This document shows, one piece after another, positions 1-8,023 of a stretch of DNA of 43,792 nt (the stretch's first letter is position 1; each line of letters begins with the position of its first letter). Location of the stretch: positions 1 to 43,792 of the forward strand of contig JAFGIY010000124.1 in NCBI GenBank assembly GCA_016929335.1, in the 5' to 3' direction. Under the pieces are notes generated by a model. That model saw nothing but the letters and a program-made list of their open reading frames with translations, had not been told where the DNA came from and made no database searches. Origin of the DNA: Acidobacteriota bacterium. Lineage in GTDB: Bacteria > Acidobacteriota > UBA6911. Made by a program: the position numbers and the translations under genes.

Positions 1-1
1 A

Positions 2-196
2 GCAAGCAGCCGGCCTTTGAATTTCCAAAGGATTGATTATCCGCAAATGGATCCGCCCGAATGGAAAAAATTCATCACTCTAAAGCTCGTGGACGGGAAA
101 GTGAAGGCAGGAGAAATGCCCCATGCCTATTGGGGCAATCCTAAGGAAAACTACGAAGCGCACAATGGAGAATACAAAGGCATCTACACTGGTTAG
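2..196 (+). CDS. C-terminal fragment of an unrecognised protein cut by the window edge
   Basis: An open frame runs in from the left edge and stops at a TAG at 194-196, giving 64 residues of a C-terminus. The piece is rich in Trp, Tyr and Pro (for example P-P-E-W-K-K-F near residue 19 and H-A-Y-W-G-N near residue 43) and ends G-I-Y-T-G. I do not recognise the family. The next gene is convergent and ends 60 bases further on, so this is the last gene of its own transcription unit. It is called coding because the frame is open across the whole visible stretch and has a protein-like composition. The start lies outside the window. Confidence 0.5.
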   Translation, partial: ASSRPLNFQRIDYPQMDPPEWKKFITLKLVDGKVKAGEMPHAYWGNPKENYEAHNGEYKGIYTG

Positions 197-255
197 CCGC
201 TTCATTTCCCATAAGCAGTCGTGTCAACAACTCGCGAAGGATCGAGCCGGCACTT

Positions 256-1140
256 TTACTCCCAGCCCGATCCCTTATTCGATGGCATGTAGCGCATAAA
301 TGCCTCAACTGCATGGATCACGCCGCCGTATATTTTGAATTCCTCCCATACAACCAGTGATCTGCCGGCTGCATAAGAAGGTGTTTCGCCGAAATCCAGG
401 CGCATCAAAACAATGCCGAGATCCTCATCCACCGCTGTTATCCGCCGGCTGATTCCGGGATGTTCCATGATTTTCTGCGTTTTGATGTTCTCGCATCCCG
501 CACGCGCGCAGCCGGCGCCGGCTGTAATCACTCCATTCTCAATACGGTAAGCATCAGGGGCAAAAGGCGCATCAGCCGCAACGAAGTCTCCGATCTTCAG
601 GCCGGCAGGATAGGTATCTGCTATTTTTACCATCTCCTCACGCGGGGCGATCTGACTCCGTTCAGGCGCAAATGTCATCTCTTTTCGCGGTTCCTTCAGT
701 GCATCGGGGTTGAAAAGCGCGCCTTCCTTCTGTGTGCGCACCGTCATTGTTTCGACTTCCGTGATTTTTTGATCGACAATTTTCAGCCTTAACTGCAGAA
801 GCACCGGGGATCCTGCTTCCTCAACAACAACTTTGGATGCGGCAATGCCTTGAGGAACGTCCAGAACGTCACGGCGGTATGGCCGGATGCCGGACACGCT
901 CTTCCAGAGTCCTTCGCCAAGCTTCATTACCTCCGAATTCTCCGTGAACCTTACGTCGGCAGAACGCGGCAACACGGCCGGATTGTGCGATAGCATGGCA
1001 TCCAGGTATTTTGAGATGAAACCACTCAGACATTCTCTGTTGCAGCGCGCGTCGGTTGCAGGGATTGCGACGAGCGCGGCAGCCAATATGTTCATAAAAA
1101 GCAAAGCTGAAAAACGTAATTTGTTTTTTCGCAATTTCAT
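256..1140 (-). CDS. Secreted DUF8021-like protein (paralogue 1)
   Basis: A 294-residue protein with a signal peptide (basic K-L-R-K-N-K-L-R, then a hydrophobic run ending near A-T-D-A). The mature part opens with a C-N-R-E-C-L-x-G-F cysteine pair, followed by R-F-T-E-N and L-G-E-G-L-W. The same layout occurs in the protein at 19298-20263 (C-D-R-T-C-L-N-G-F, R-Y-T-E-N, L-G-D-G-M-W), so the two are paralogues. This N-terminal pattern resembles the DUF8021 proteins described mainly in fungi, whose fold is related to NTF2-like proteins; the biochemical role is unknown. I chose the ATG at 1140 over the TTG at 1152 because GAGG sits six bases before it. It is the last gene of the minus-strand run that begins with the glycyl radical activase, 57 bases after the alpha/beta hydrolase. 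Export is inferred from the signal peptide. Confidence 0.75.
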   Translation of the reverse strand: MKLRKNKLRFSALLFMNILAAALVAIPATDARCNRECLSGFISKYLDAMLSHNPAVLPRSADVRFTENSEVMKLGEGLWKSVSGIRPYRRDVLDVPQGIAASKVVVEEAGSPVLLQLRLKIVDQKITEVETMTVRTQKEGALFNPDALKEPRKEMTFAPERSQIAPREEMVKIADTYPAGLKIGDFVAADAPFAPDAYRIENGVITAGAGCARAGCENIKTQKIMEHPGISRRITAVDEDLGIVLMRLDFGETPSYAAGRSLVVWEEFKIYGGVIHAVEAFMRYMPSNKGSGWE

Positions 1141-1197
1141 CAATTTCCTCAAAAAAGTATTTTGTTTCGTGCCGTCATCCTTATTCGGCTGTTGGGA

Positions 1198-2121
1198 TCA
1201 GGGCCTGGCGAACTGTTCGACGGTCCAGCGTTTATCGCGACACAAGCCGCAATCTTTGCCGAGGAACCAATCGCCCGCCGCACGGTTTCCTTTCAACTGC
1301 CAGTCAAGCCAGTGAACGGCCACTTCGGCCCAGTCACCGCCATCAGGCGCCGAAAAAGTGCCGCCATGCCCTACAGGCAACCAGCCGAAGAAGACCGGCA
1401 CATGCGTGATACGCTTAACATCGTCGCCGGCATTGGAGTGAGCGATATCGGTCGGCCCTCCTGTAAAGTAGGCAATCGGGCCATGCAGGTTGGCCAGTTC
1501 ATCCTTGCTCACCTGGATCTTGCTGCGGCCGCCAGGCCGGCTATACACGCCGCTGTCGAAAATCATCGAGGTTGAAATGCGGGGATCGGCGGAAATCTTG
1601 ATGGCCTGCAGGCCGCCGCAACTGTGACCGGCGACGGCAATGCGACGGGTGTTGATATGTCCGTACAGTTCATCGACCGGGTCGGCAGTACGCGAGGCGG
1701 CCCAAGTCACGGATTGGCTCATCTGGGCAACATCTGTGGCGTCCTTTTCCTGACCGGCAGGATCTTTGCGCGGCGGGCGTCGCCATGCATAACCCAGCGC
1801 GATCACGATGTAGCCATGTGAGGCGATGTCGCGCAAAAACCTGTCATGCGACAGTCCGTTGTCACTGCAGCCACCGTTGCCCCAGATCAGCAAAGGCAGC
1901 GGCTCTGCCGGCAGTGACACAGGCCGGTACAGGGTATGGGTACGTAAATCTGCCCGTGACTGTGCCACCGCCGGCCAGTTACCGCGCCCTCCCTTTTCTC
2001 CGATGAAACCGGGCGCCGGTTCCGTGCTATCCTGCGCCAGGACTGTCCCGGTCACTGTGCTGACCGCGAAGAGCAGGCCAAACAAGCCGGCTTTCAAGCG
2101 TGCTGTCTTAACCATTTTCAT
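1198..2121 (-). CDS. Secreted alpha/beta hydrolase
   Basis: A 307-residue protein with a signal peptide (cleavage probably after V-L-A-Q, about residue 30). The alpha/beta hydrolase core shows an oxyanion-type W-G-N-G-G-C segment near residue 80 and the nucleophile elbow G-H-S-C-G-G with Ser167. An acidic residue lies in G-G-P-T-D-I-A (Asp225) and a histidine in P-V-G-H-G-G (His252), which together would complete the triad. The cysteine after the nucleophile and the C-terminal C-G-L-C suggest disulfides in an exported protein. The ATG at 2121 has GAGGG five to six bases upstream. It follows the CocE-type hydrolase by 89 bases on the same strand and probably shares its transcript. The class resembles PET-hydrolase/dienelactone-type or poly(ester) hydrolases; the substrate cannot be read from sequence. 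Confidence 0.85.
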   Translation of the reverse strand: MKMVKTARLKAGLFGLLFAVSTVTGTVLAQDSTEPAPGFIGEKGGRGNWPAVAQSRADLRTHTLYRPVSLPAEPLPLLIWGNGGCSDNGLSHDRFLRDIASHGYIVIALGYAWRRPPRKDPAGQEKDATDVAQMSQSVTWAASRTADPVDELYGHINTRRIAVAGHSCGGLQAIKISADPRISTSMIFDSGVYSRPGGRSKIQVSKDELANLHGPIAYFTGGPTDIAHSNAGDDVKRITHVPVFFGWLPVGHGGTFSAPDGGDWAEVAVHWLDWQLKGNRAAGDWFLGKDCGLCRDKRWTVEQFARP

Positions 2122-2210
2122 AGTACCCTCGATGGGAGATCCGGCTTTCGAAGCCGGATGCGATTCCTGAATGTGCTGATAGACAGTATGTAATGATGCG
2201 AATACGGTCC

Positions 2211-4064
2211 TTATCTCGCTTCAACAATGGGCAACGTAATATAGGATCGGTGTGTTGAGTCGCGATATATCGACACTTTCGGCGCCGGATCGAGTCTGGG
2301 TGTTGATCTCGCATCTGCGAAATTAATTACCAGCCGCATGCTATGGCCGGCCTTGAAAATCATTGATATCGGCAATATTTCGAACATAAGTTCGACCGGT
2401 TTACCGGGCGTCAACCGGGTCACGTCCGCCTCATAGAAGCCATGCCAGGGCAGCCCGAGATTGTTGTAAGGCGCCTTTTGCAGCTTTCGCAATGAGGCCC
2501 GAATCCGCCCGTTCACGTTATACGATGTGGCTGTACCGTCCGGAGCAACGTCCTGAATGGTGGCAATGAAATCTCCATCGGTCGCCGTTGTCGATGCCCA
2601 CAGATTGATAGTGGGATGGCCTGTGACCTGGACATCCGAGCGGAGCGGCGCGGTTGCGTATATTAGACCCTTGGCTGTCATGTTGGCGGGAGTGACATCG
2701 TATGCGACCGTAGTTTCGTCTTTTTGATCAACTTCCTTCGGCGCTGTGGTGCTCAACGAGCCGTTGCCCAGGTAATATTTGGTTCTTTTTTCATTGGGGA
2801 GGGGCCACTGTTTGGCCGAGCGCCACTCAGAGCCGGCCGGAGCGTTATACGTATAATAAAATACCGGATCCTCCTTCATTATGCCGTTGTCGATGCCCTT
2901 GAGCCAGTAATCGAAGAAACGGCGTTCTTCAATGGTGATGTCGAACTTGGTCTGGCTTTGGACGGCGCTCCAGCCGCAATGCCCCGCGGGGCCCACAATC
3001 AGTTTTGCCGGGTTGGTTACATTGTTAAAAGTAAAGAAGGCTCCGTGCTTGGTGGTCCCTTCGTCCCAGTTAGCGGCCAGATATATGGCAGTCTTGGAAG
3101 TTTTTATCTGTTTCAAGTAGTTATGAGGGCTGCTCTTGATCCACCACGGCTGGGCGCCTTGATCCGTGATGGCATCGGCAAAGCTGTCTCTGTATGGCGC
3201 ATAGCCCTCGTTTTCAACCGTTCCCGCGTGATCCGCAATCGCCTGATTCAACTGTGATCTGTCGGTATCGCCGTCAACCGGTTCTGCCGCGGCATCGCGA
3301 CCCTTTTGCCCCGGCTGCATTTTGCTCGGAACATTTGCAGAAGCACTTTTGGGTGGCGCCATGCCACCGGGCACACGAAATGAATAGGCGTCGAACTCGC
3401 AGCTCATCGGGAATATTGCCTTCAAGTGGGGAGGCGCTGTGGTTGCCGCCTGCAGCTGACTGCCGCCGGTAGCCGAGCAGCCCCACATTCCGATATTGCC
3501 ATTGCTCCATGGTTGTCTGGCAAGCCATTCGGTGATGTCGTACGCATCCCGGCGAGCGGCGGTGAGCCATTCACCGCGGTTAAACGCCACGTTGTGCCCG
3601 TAGGAAGCGTACAAGCCGCGAAAGTCCACAATGGCAACCACATATCCATATTTCACCAGCTTCGCCGCCGTTCCCGGATATCCCTCGCCTGTCAGCACCT
3701 TGTCATTACTGTATCTGCGATTATAGGGTGTATGCATCCATAGGACAGGAAGCTTTGTATCGATCACATTTCCTGTAGCTTTATCCTTGGGGCGGTATAG
3801 ATCCATGGCGAGTTTTGTGCCATCGCTCACCTGTACATACTGTGAGGTAAGCTCGTATTTATCGTCGTAAATTGCGTCGCTATAGCCGGCGTACTCGCCT
3901 GGCCTGGAGACGCGATAGGCCGTTGATGAATTGGGATCGGCACTTCCATCGTTGGTTCCCGCGTTGGTATTTACAGTGCCTCCAGCGACATTTACCTCGC
4001 CTTCGAATGCAAGTGCAGTACCGCACAAAACCAAACTCATCAACAAAGCATATCGTTTCATCAT
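2211..4064 (-). CDS. Exported CocE/NonD-family serine hydrolase (X-Pro dipeptidyl-peptidase-like)
   Basis: A protein of 617 residues from M-M-K-R-Y, with a signal peptide ending near A-L-A-F. The catalytic domain shows the CocE/NonD nucleophile elbow in G-M-W-G-C-S-A-T-G-G, an acidic residue in A-A-N-W-D-E-G and the histidine in G-P-A-G-H-C-G-W. The C-terminal third has the jelly-roll seen in this family (I-N-L-W-A-S-T, then D-G-D-F-I-A-T). Family members cleave acyl esters, amides (including beta-lactam acyl groups) or X-Pro peptides; the actual substrate is unknown. The start at 4064 is preferred over an ATG 48 bases upstream because AAAAGGGAG lies seven bases before it and the signal peptide begins there. 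It sits 63 bases downstream of the glycyl radical enzyme on the same strand. Confidence 0.9.
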   Translation of the reverse strand: MMKRYALLMSLVLCGTALAFEGEVNVAGGTVNTNAGTNDGSADPNSSTAYRVSRPGEYAGYSDAIYDDKYELTSQYVQVSDGTKLAMDLYRPKDKATGNVIDTKLPVLWMHTPYNRRYSNDKVLTGEGYPGTAAKLVKYGYVVAIVDFRGLYASYGHNVAFNRGEWLTAARRDAYDITEWLARQPWSNGNIGMWGCSATGGSQLQAATTAPPHLKAIFPMSCEFDAYSFRVPGGMAPPKSASANVPSKMQPGQKGRDAAAEPVDGDTDRSQLNQAIADHAGTVENEGYAPYRDSFADAITDQGAQPWWIKSSPHNYLKQIKTSKTAIYLAANWDEGTTKHGAFFTFNNVTNPAKLIVGPAGHCGWSAVQSQTKFDITIEERRFFDYWLKGIDNGIMKEDPVFYYTYNAPAGSEWRSAKQWPLPNEKRTKYYLGNGSLSTTAPKEVDQKDETTVAYDVTPANMTAKGLIYATAPLRSDVQVTGHPTINLWASTTATDGDFIATIQDVAPDGTATSYNVNGRIRASLRKLQKAPYNNLGLPWHGFYEADVTRLTPGKPVELMFEILPISMIFKAGHSMRLVINFADARSTPRLDPAPKVSIYRDSTHRSYITLPIVEAR

Positions 4065-4127
4065 GTCGCTCTCCCTTTTATGATGAATAGATCTTGCAGG
4101 CCTTTGGGGCATAAAAGACGCGATCCC

Positions 4128-6518
4128 CTAAATACTGACCTCCATTCGTCTGACAATGTCGTCCTGGACGCCTTTATTCAGGTCCACAAAATAAGCGCTA
4201 TATCCTGCCACTCTAACGATCAAGTCACGATACCTTTCAGGAAATTTCTGGGCTTCGAGCAATTGCTTATTTCCGACAACATTGAATTGAATCCATTTGC
4301 CTCCCATTGCAGCGTAAGCCTTGATGAGGCTTCCCAGTTTTTTCAGATCCTCCCGGCTTGATAAAGACGAGGGGTGAAGCTTCACGTTCAGCAGCGTTGA
4401 TGCACACAAAGACTGATCGATCTTCGCTGCACTCCTGAGCATAGCCGTAGGTCCATGGGTGTCTCGTCCCTGGGCAGGTGAGGCTGTTCCATCGGCTAAA
4501 GTTGTGCCGGCATATCTCCCGTCGGGAGTTGCTCCGACGATGGTGCCGCCTGCAAACATTGATGAGATGGAGGCTCCTCCAATCCCTCGGATTTTTCCAT
4601 GCTGAGGGCGGCCGAATGTGAGATATTTCGCTTCCTCGTTTATAAGAAACCTGTAGAGTTCACTGGCGATGGAGTCTGCAAAGTCGATGTCATTTCCATA
4701 TTTGGGCGCCTGCAGGCACATTTTTCTGATATTTTCGTGACCTTCCCAGTTTGCGGCCAACGCTTGTTTCAACTCCTTCATGGAAAATTTCTTTTCGTCG
4801 AAGATCAACATCTTGATAGCCGCCAGAGAATCCGCTGCATTGATGGCGCCGACAGGCACCATAGCCGCCCGGAAGTCATAGGGCGGGACGGGATCTCTCC
4901 TCGACAGGGGCTTGCCTATCTTGATACCATCCTGCACCAGAACGGTTTCCAGGAGTTCAACCGCATCGTAGTAGTCCTTTGGATGTCCGCTAAGGAAGCT
5001 GTGTTCATGCCACAGACTGATAAAATAAGACAGGGTGCTTCTAAACTCCTCGTGGAACTCTTCAAACGTTTCGATCTCCTCAACAGGCCGCTTGAAAGAA
5101 TAAGCTTCCAGGCCTGTGCGCGGATCCACTCCGTCATTCAAGAATATTTCCAGAACTTTGGGCAATACAAAAAAACTGCCCGCCAGGAAGCTGGCCTTTC
5201 CCGGAATGGCCGGATCCACACACCCGGCAAGGTGGTAATTGCGGGCATCTTCCACCGGTATGCCTCCGGAGGTCAGATAATCAAGAAAGGATTTGTCCAG
5301 TGCCAGGGCCGGCATACCGATGCCTGTTTTGACAACCTCCAGAGCCTTTATGAGCAGGTCTTCCGGCGTTTTTTCGTGCACTCTCAATGTAATGGTGTGA
5401 TGCGCCGTTCTGAGCCTGTTGGCCGCCTCCAGGACCAGATAGGTCAATTCATTGCCGGCATCTTTTCCGTCAGCTGTGACGCCCCCGATGGTCATGTTCC
5501 GCCATTTGGCGAAGCCTGCATGCTGCGACCGCTTGGCGCTTGAGAGCTTGATATTTTCAGGCCTCATGCATTTGATGCGCAATTCACACAACAGGCCTAT
5601 AACTTCCTCATTGTTGATCCGGCCTTCCTCAATGTCCTTTTTATAAAACGGATACATATACTGATCGAATCTGCCCAAATTATAGGTCGAGGTGGGAGCG
5701 GACAGGAGTTGATTGAACCACAGCGACTGCATAGCCTGGTAAAAGCTGCCGGGACGATTGGCCGGAGTCCAACGACATGCTTCCGCAATTCCCTTCAGCT
5801 CCTCCTTCCGCCGGGCATTTCCCTCGTTTGCCGCCAGCGCCTCGGCTGCCTCGGCATATCTGTCGGCCAGCCGGATGACGGCTTTGAGCACCATTATGGC
5901 TGCTTCCAAAAATAGCTTTTTCTCCACATCATCCAGAGTGAAAAATCTCAATCCCCGGAGCTCTTCTTCCGCCTCCTGAATTATTGGATTCAGTCCGTTC
6001 AACCATCTTGAGAAGTCCGCATAGCAATCGGTAAAGGCAAAGGATAGGCAGAGTCCGCTGCCGGCATAGGCTCCTCTAAATTCATCTTTCCTTTTCATCG
6101 GCGGAAGCGTAATTCCGAGCTGCAGGTATCTGAATATTCTCTCATCGAAAAGCTTTGATTGGAGATACTCCGAGCACCGGGTCTCCCAGTATTTGCCAAG
6201 TTCTCGGAACAGCGGCCAGTCTATCTCGTCAACTGATATGATCCCCTCATCAGCCGCAGCCTTGATCTCCTCTTCCCGCCACACCCCCAGAAATGGATCT
6301 ATTTCGGCACCCCACGGTTTGCTGGCTCCTTCGCCAACGAGAAGTTCGTCGCCATCTATCAATGCAGGCATATGTTCCAGCATGTGAGAGAAAGCTTTTG
6401 CGTACCTGATGATGGATGGCTCGCCCTCTGTTCGTTGATAGGATTCGGTAATCAGGCGAGCTTTCTCTATACATAGAGGAAATCCTCTCCTGCGTATTTT
6501 GCCTGCCAGTGCTTCCAT
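4128..6518 (-). CDS. Glycyl radical enzyme of the PflD type, substrate unknown
   Basis: A 796-residue protein of pyruvate-formate-lyase-like architecture. The C-terminal glycyl-radical loop is R-V-A-G-Y-S-A with the radical glycine at position 772, 24 residues from the end. The active-site cysteine is Cys433 in A-G-C-V-D-P. Diol dehydratases, choline lyase and isethionate lyase usually carry G-C-V-E-P here, so the Asp435 in place of Glu is notable. The N-terminus (T-E-G-E-P near residue 31, then D-G-D-E-L-L-V-G) is typical of the PflD branch. AGGAGG lies seven bases before the ATG. The activase gene ends 48 bases upstream, so the pair is almost certainly co-transcribed. The enzyme is oxygen-sensitive and cytoplasmic in all known cases. 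Candidate chemistry is dehydration, C-N, C-S or C-C cleavage, or decarboxylation; the sequence does not decide. Confidence 0.95.
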   Translation of the reverse strand: MEALAGKIRRRGFPLCIEKARLITESYQRTEGEPSIIRYAKAFSHMLEHMPALIDGDELLVGEGASKPWGAEIDPFLGVWREEEIKAAADEGIISVDEIDWPLFRELGKYWETRCSEYLQSKLFDERIFRYLQLGITLPPMKRKDEFRGAYAGSGLCLSFAFTDCYADFSRWLNGLNPIIQEAEEELRGLRFFTLDDVEKKLFLEAAIMVLKAVIRLADRYAEAAEALAANEGNARRKEELKGIAEACRWTPANRPGSFYQAMQSLWFNQLLSAPTSTYNLGRFDQYMYPFYKKDIEEGRINNEEVIGLLCELRIKCMRPENIKLSSAKRSQHAGFAKWRNMTIGGVTADGKDAGNELTYLVLEAANRLRTAHHTITLRVHEKTPEDLLIKALEVVKTGIGMPALALDKSFLDYLTSGGIPVEDARNYHLAGCVDPAIPGKASFLAGSFFVLPKVLEIFLNDGVDPRTGLEAYSFKRPVEEIETFEEFHEEFRSTLSYFISLWHEHSFLSGHPKDYYDAVELLETVLVQDGIKIGKPLSRRDPVPPYDFRAAMVPVGAINAADSLAAIKMLIFDEKKFSMKELKQALAANWEGHENIRKMCLQAPKYGNDIDFADSIASELYRFLINEEAKYLTFGRPQHGKIRGIGGASISSMFAGGTIVGATPDGRYAGTTLADGTASPAQGRDTHGPTAMLRSAAKIDQSLCASTLLNVKLHPSSLSSREDLKKLGSLIKAYAAMGGKWIQFNVVGNKQLLEAQKFPERYRDLIVRVAGYSAYFVDLNKGVQDDIVRRMEVSI

Positions 6519-6566
6519 GAAAAGCCTCCTGTTCCGGACATAGGATCCAAAAGCCGGAATTGTGAA

Positions 6567-7487
6567 CTATCCGCCCATAATTGCAGTGAGTCCGAAGGAC
6601 TCAAAAATCCGGCGGCATTCGACCAGCTTATGTTCGCCAGGAATCTCGGTTGATGCAATCTCATTTTTCCTGTCCAACCTCTCCCATTTTGCCTCTCCAA
6701 GGCGGTGGTAGGGAAGCAGATGAACAGGAACGGCATTCGAGAGTCTGTCGGCGATGAATCTGGCTGTGGCTTCGATATTTTCAGCAGAATCGTTAAAGCC
6801 TGGGACGAGTGTTACTCGAGCCCACATCGGAATGGACATCCCATGATGGATTTTCTCGGCGTTCTGCAAAATCAGCTCGTTGGATACCCCTGTATATTTT
6901 CTGTGAATTTGGGGATTCATGTGTTTGAAATCGAAAAGCACAAGGTTCACGTGGCGCAGGACCTCTTGTGCTGTGGTCCAGCTGGCATACCCGCAGGTGT
7001 CCAGCGCCGTATGAAATCCGGCATCACGGCATCTTTTCAGGATGCGGGCCGCAAACTCCGGTTGCGCGAGAGGCTCTCCGCCGCTCAGCGTGACTCCCCC
7101 GCCCGACTCCTGATAAAACAGCGAATCTGCCGCAATCTTCTTGAAAACCTCCTCGTCCGTCACCCAGTTTCCGATTGCGGCCCTGGCTTCGTTGGGACAA
7201 GCATCTACGCATAATCCTGAGTTCTTGCAGAGCTGTCTATCGGTTCGGGACTTTTTCCCATACAGTCGGATTGCCTTTTCCGGGCAGATCCGCACGCACT
7301 CTCCGCACCCGCTGCACTTCTCATCTGCAAAAAGGAGTTCGGGATGGAAAGAATGAGATTCCGGATTCTGGCACCAGGGGCAGCGTAGCGGACATCCTTT
7401 CAGAAATACCGACGTACGAATGCCGGGGCCATCGTGGATGCAGTAGCCCTGGATGTTGAATATGATTCCATGGCCCGATTCGATCAT
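6567..7487 (-). CDS. Glycyl radical enzyme activating enzyme (radical SAM, with ferredoxin insert)
   Basis: A radical-SAM activase of about 306 residues. The start region reads G-I-I-F-N-I-Q-G-Y-x-I-H-D-G-P-G-I-R-T, the standard opening of the family. The SAM cluster motif C-P-L-R-C-P-W-C follows at Cys32/36/39. An auxiliary ferredoxin-like insert has C-x2-C-x2-C-x3-C (residues 58-68) and C-x5-C-x3-C-P (87-97). The G-G-E-P motif lies in T-L-S-G-G-E-P. It installs the glycyl radical on the neighbouring enzyme. The frame is open to 7613, with other candidate starts at 7613 and 7520, but homology begins at the ATG at 7487 (weak GAGTGA upstream), so I chose that one. The insert is typical of activases of PflD-type enzymes and absent from PflA. 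It is the first gene of the minus-strand run. Confidence 0.92.
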   Translation of the reverse strand: MIESGHGIIFNIQGYCIHDGPGIRTSVFLKGCPLRCPWCQNPESHSFHPELLFADEKCSGCGECVRICPEKAIRLYGKKSRTDRQLCKNSGLCVDACPNEARAAIGNWVTDEEVFKKIAADSLFYQESGGGVTLSGGEPLAQPEFAARILKRCRDAGFHTALDTCGYASWTTAQEVLRHVNLVLFDFKHMNPQIHRKYTGVSNELILQNAEKIHHGMSIPMWARVTLVPGFNDSAENIEATARFIADRLSNAVPVHLLPYHRLGEAKWERLDRKNEIASTEIPGEHKLVECRRIFESFGLTAIMGG

Positions 7488-8023
7488 CGCTTCACTCTGT
7501 TGATAATTGAAGGGAAGCATCCCGTCTGCAAAAAACCTGAATATTCCTTCCTGTCTCGCGCTGCAGTTCTGCAGATAAACCACATTCTCTCGCCATGCCT
7601 GCATCATTCTCATCGGAATGATGCGAGCATCATTTCACACATAGCCAATCCGACAGTGATACCTGCTGGGCAGCAGGAAAAAGTCGAGTCTTTCTGTCTG
7701 TCTCTCCCATCAGAGCGCCTTGAGGTTCTGACCAAGGACAATATATCAAGATATCCCGAAGAATAAAATGCATTATAAATGCATCCAGAATACAATTAAA
7801 ACGCAATGGAATAAACTCGATTTGGGATTTCCAGCGACAGGATCCATTATTCCTGCTGGTGAAAACAAGCGAAGAATCTCGGATGGTATCATCTATACAT
7901 TGCGATTCATGGAACTTTGGAGCTCTTGAGCCTTCAAGTTTAATAAACTCCGAGACACAAAACCCCCAGGGTTCCAAACTTCAGATTTTTCTATGGGAGC
8001 ATAAGGGGGAAAGGGAGAAGCCT
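7488..8023. promoter_or_regulatory. Divergent intergenic region between the activase and the carboxylesterase
   Basis: This 536-base stretch separates the divergent activase (minus) and esterase (plus) genes and must hold both promoters. The stretch near 7740-7800 is AT-rich and contains ATGCAT-TATAA-ATGCAT at 7768-7784, a repeated palindromic hexamer with 11-base spacing that could be an operator. Reading frames on both strands extend into it but show no homology to either neighbour. I see no other gene. Confidence 0.35.

Noticed and set aside
4599..5543. 314-codon plus-strand frame inside the glycyl radical enzyme gene
   Set aside because: Antisense shadow of a gene with complete catalytic motifs; no start signal.
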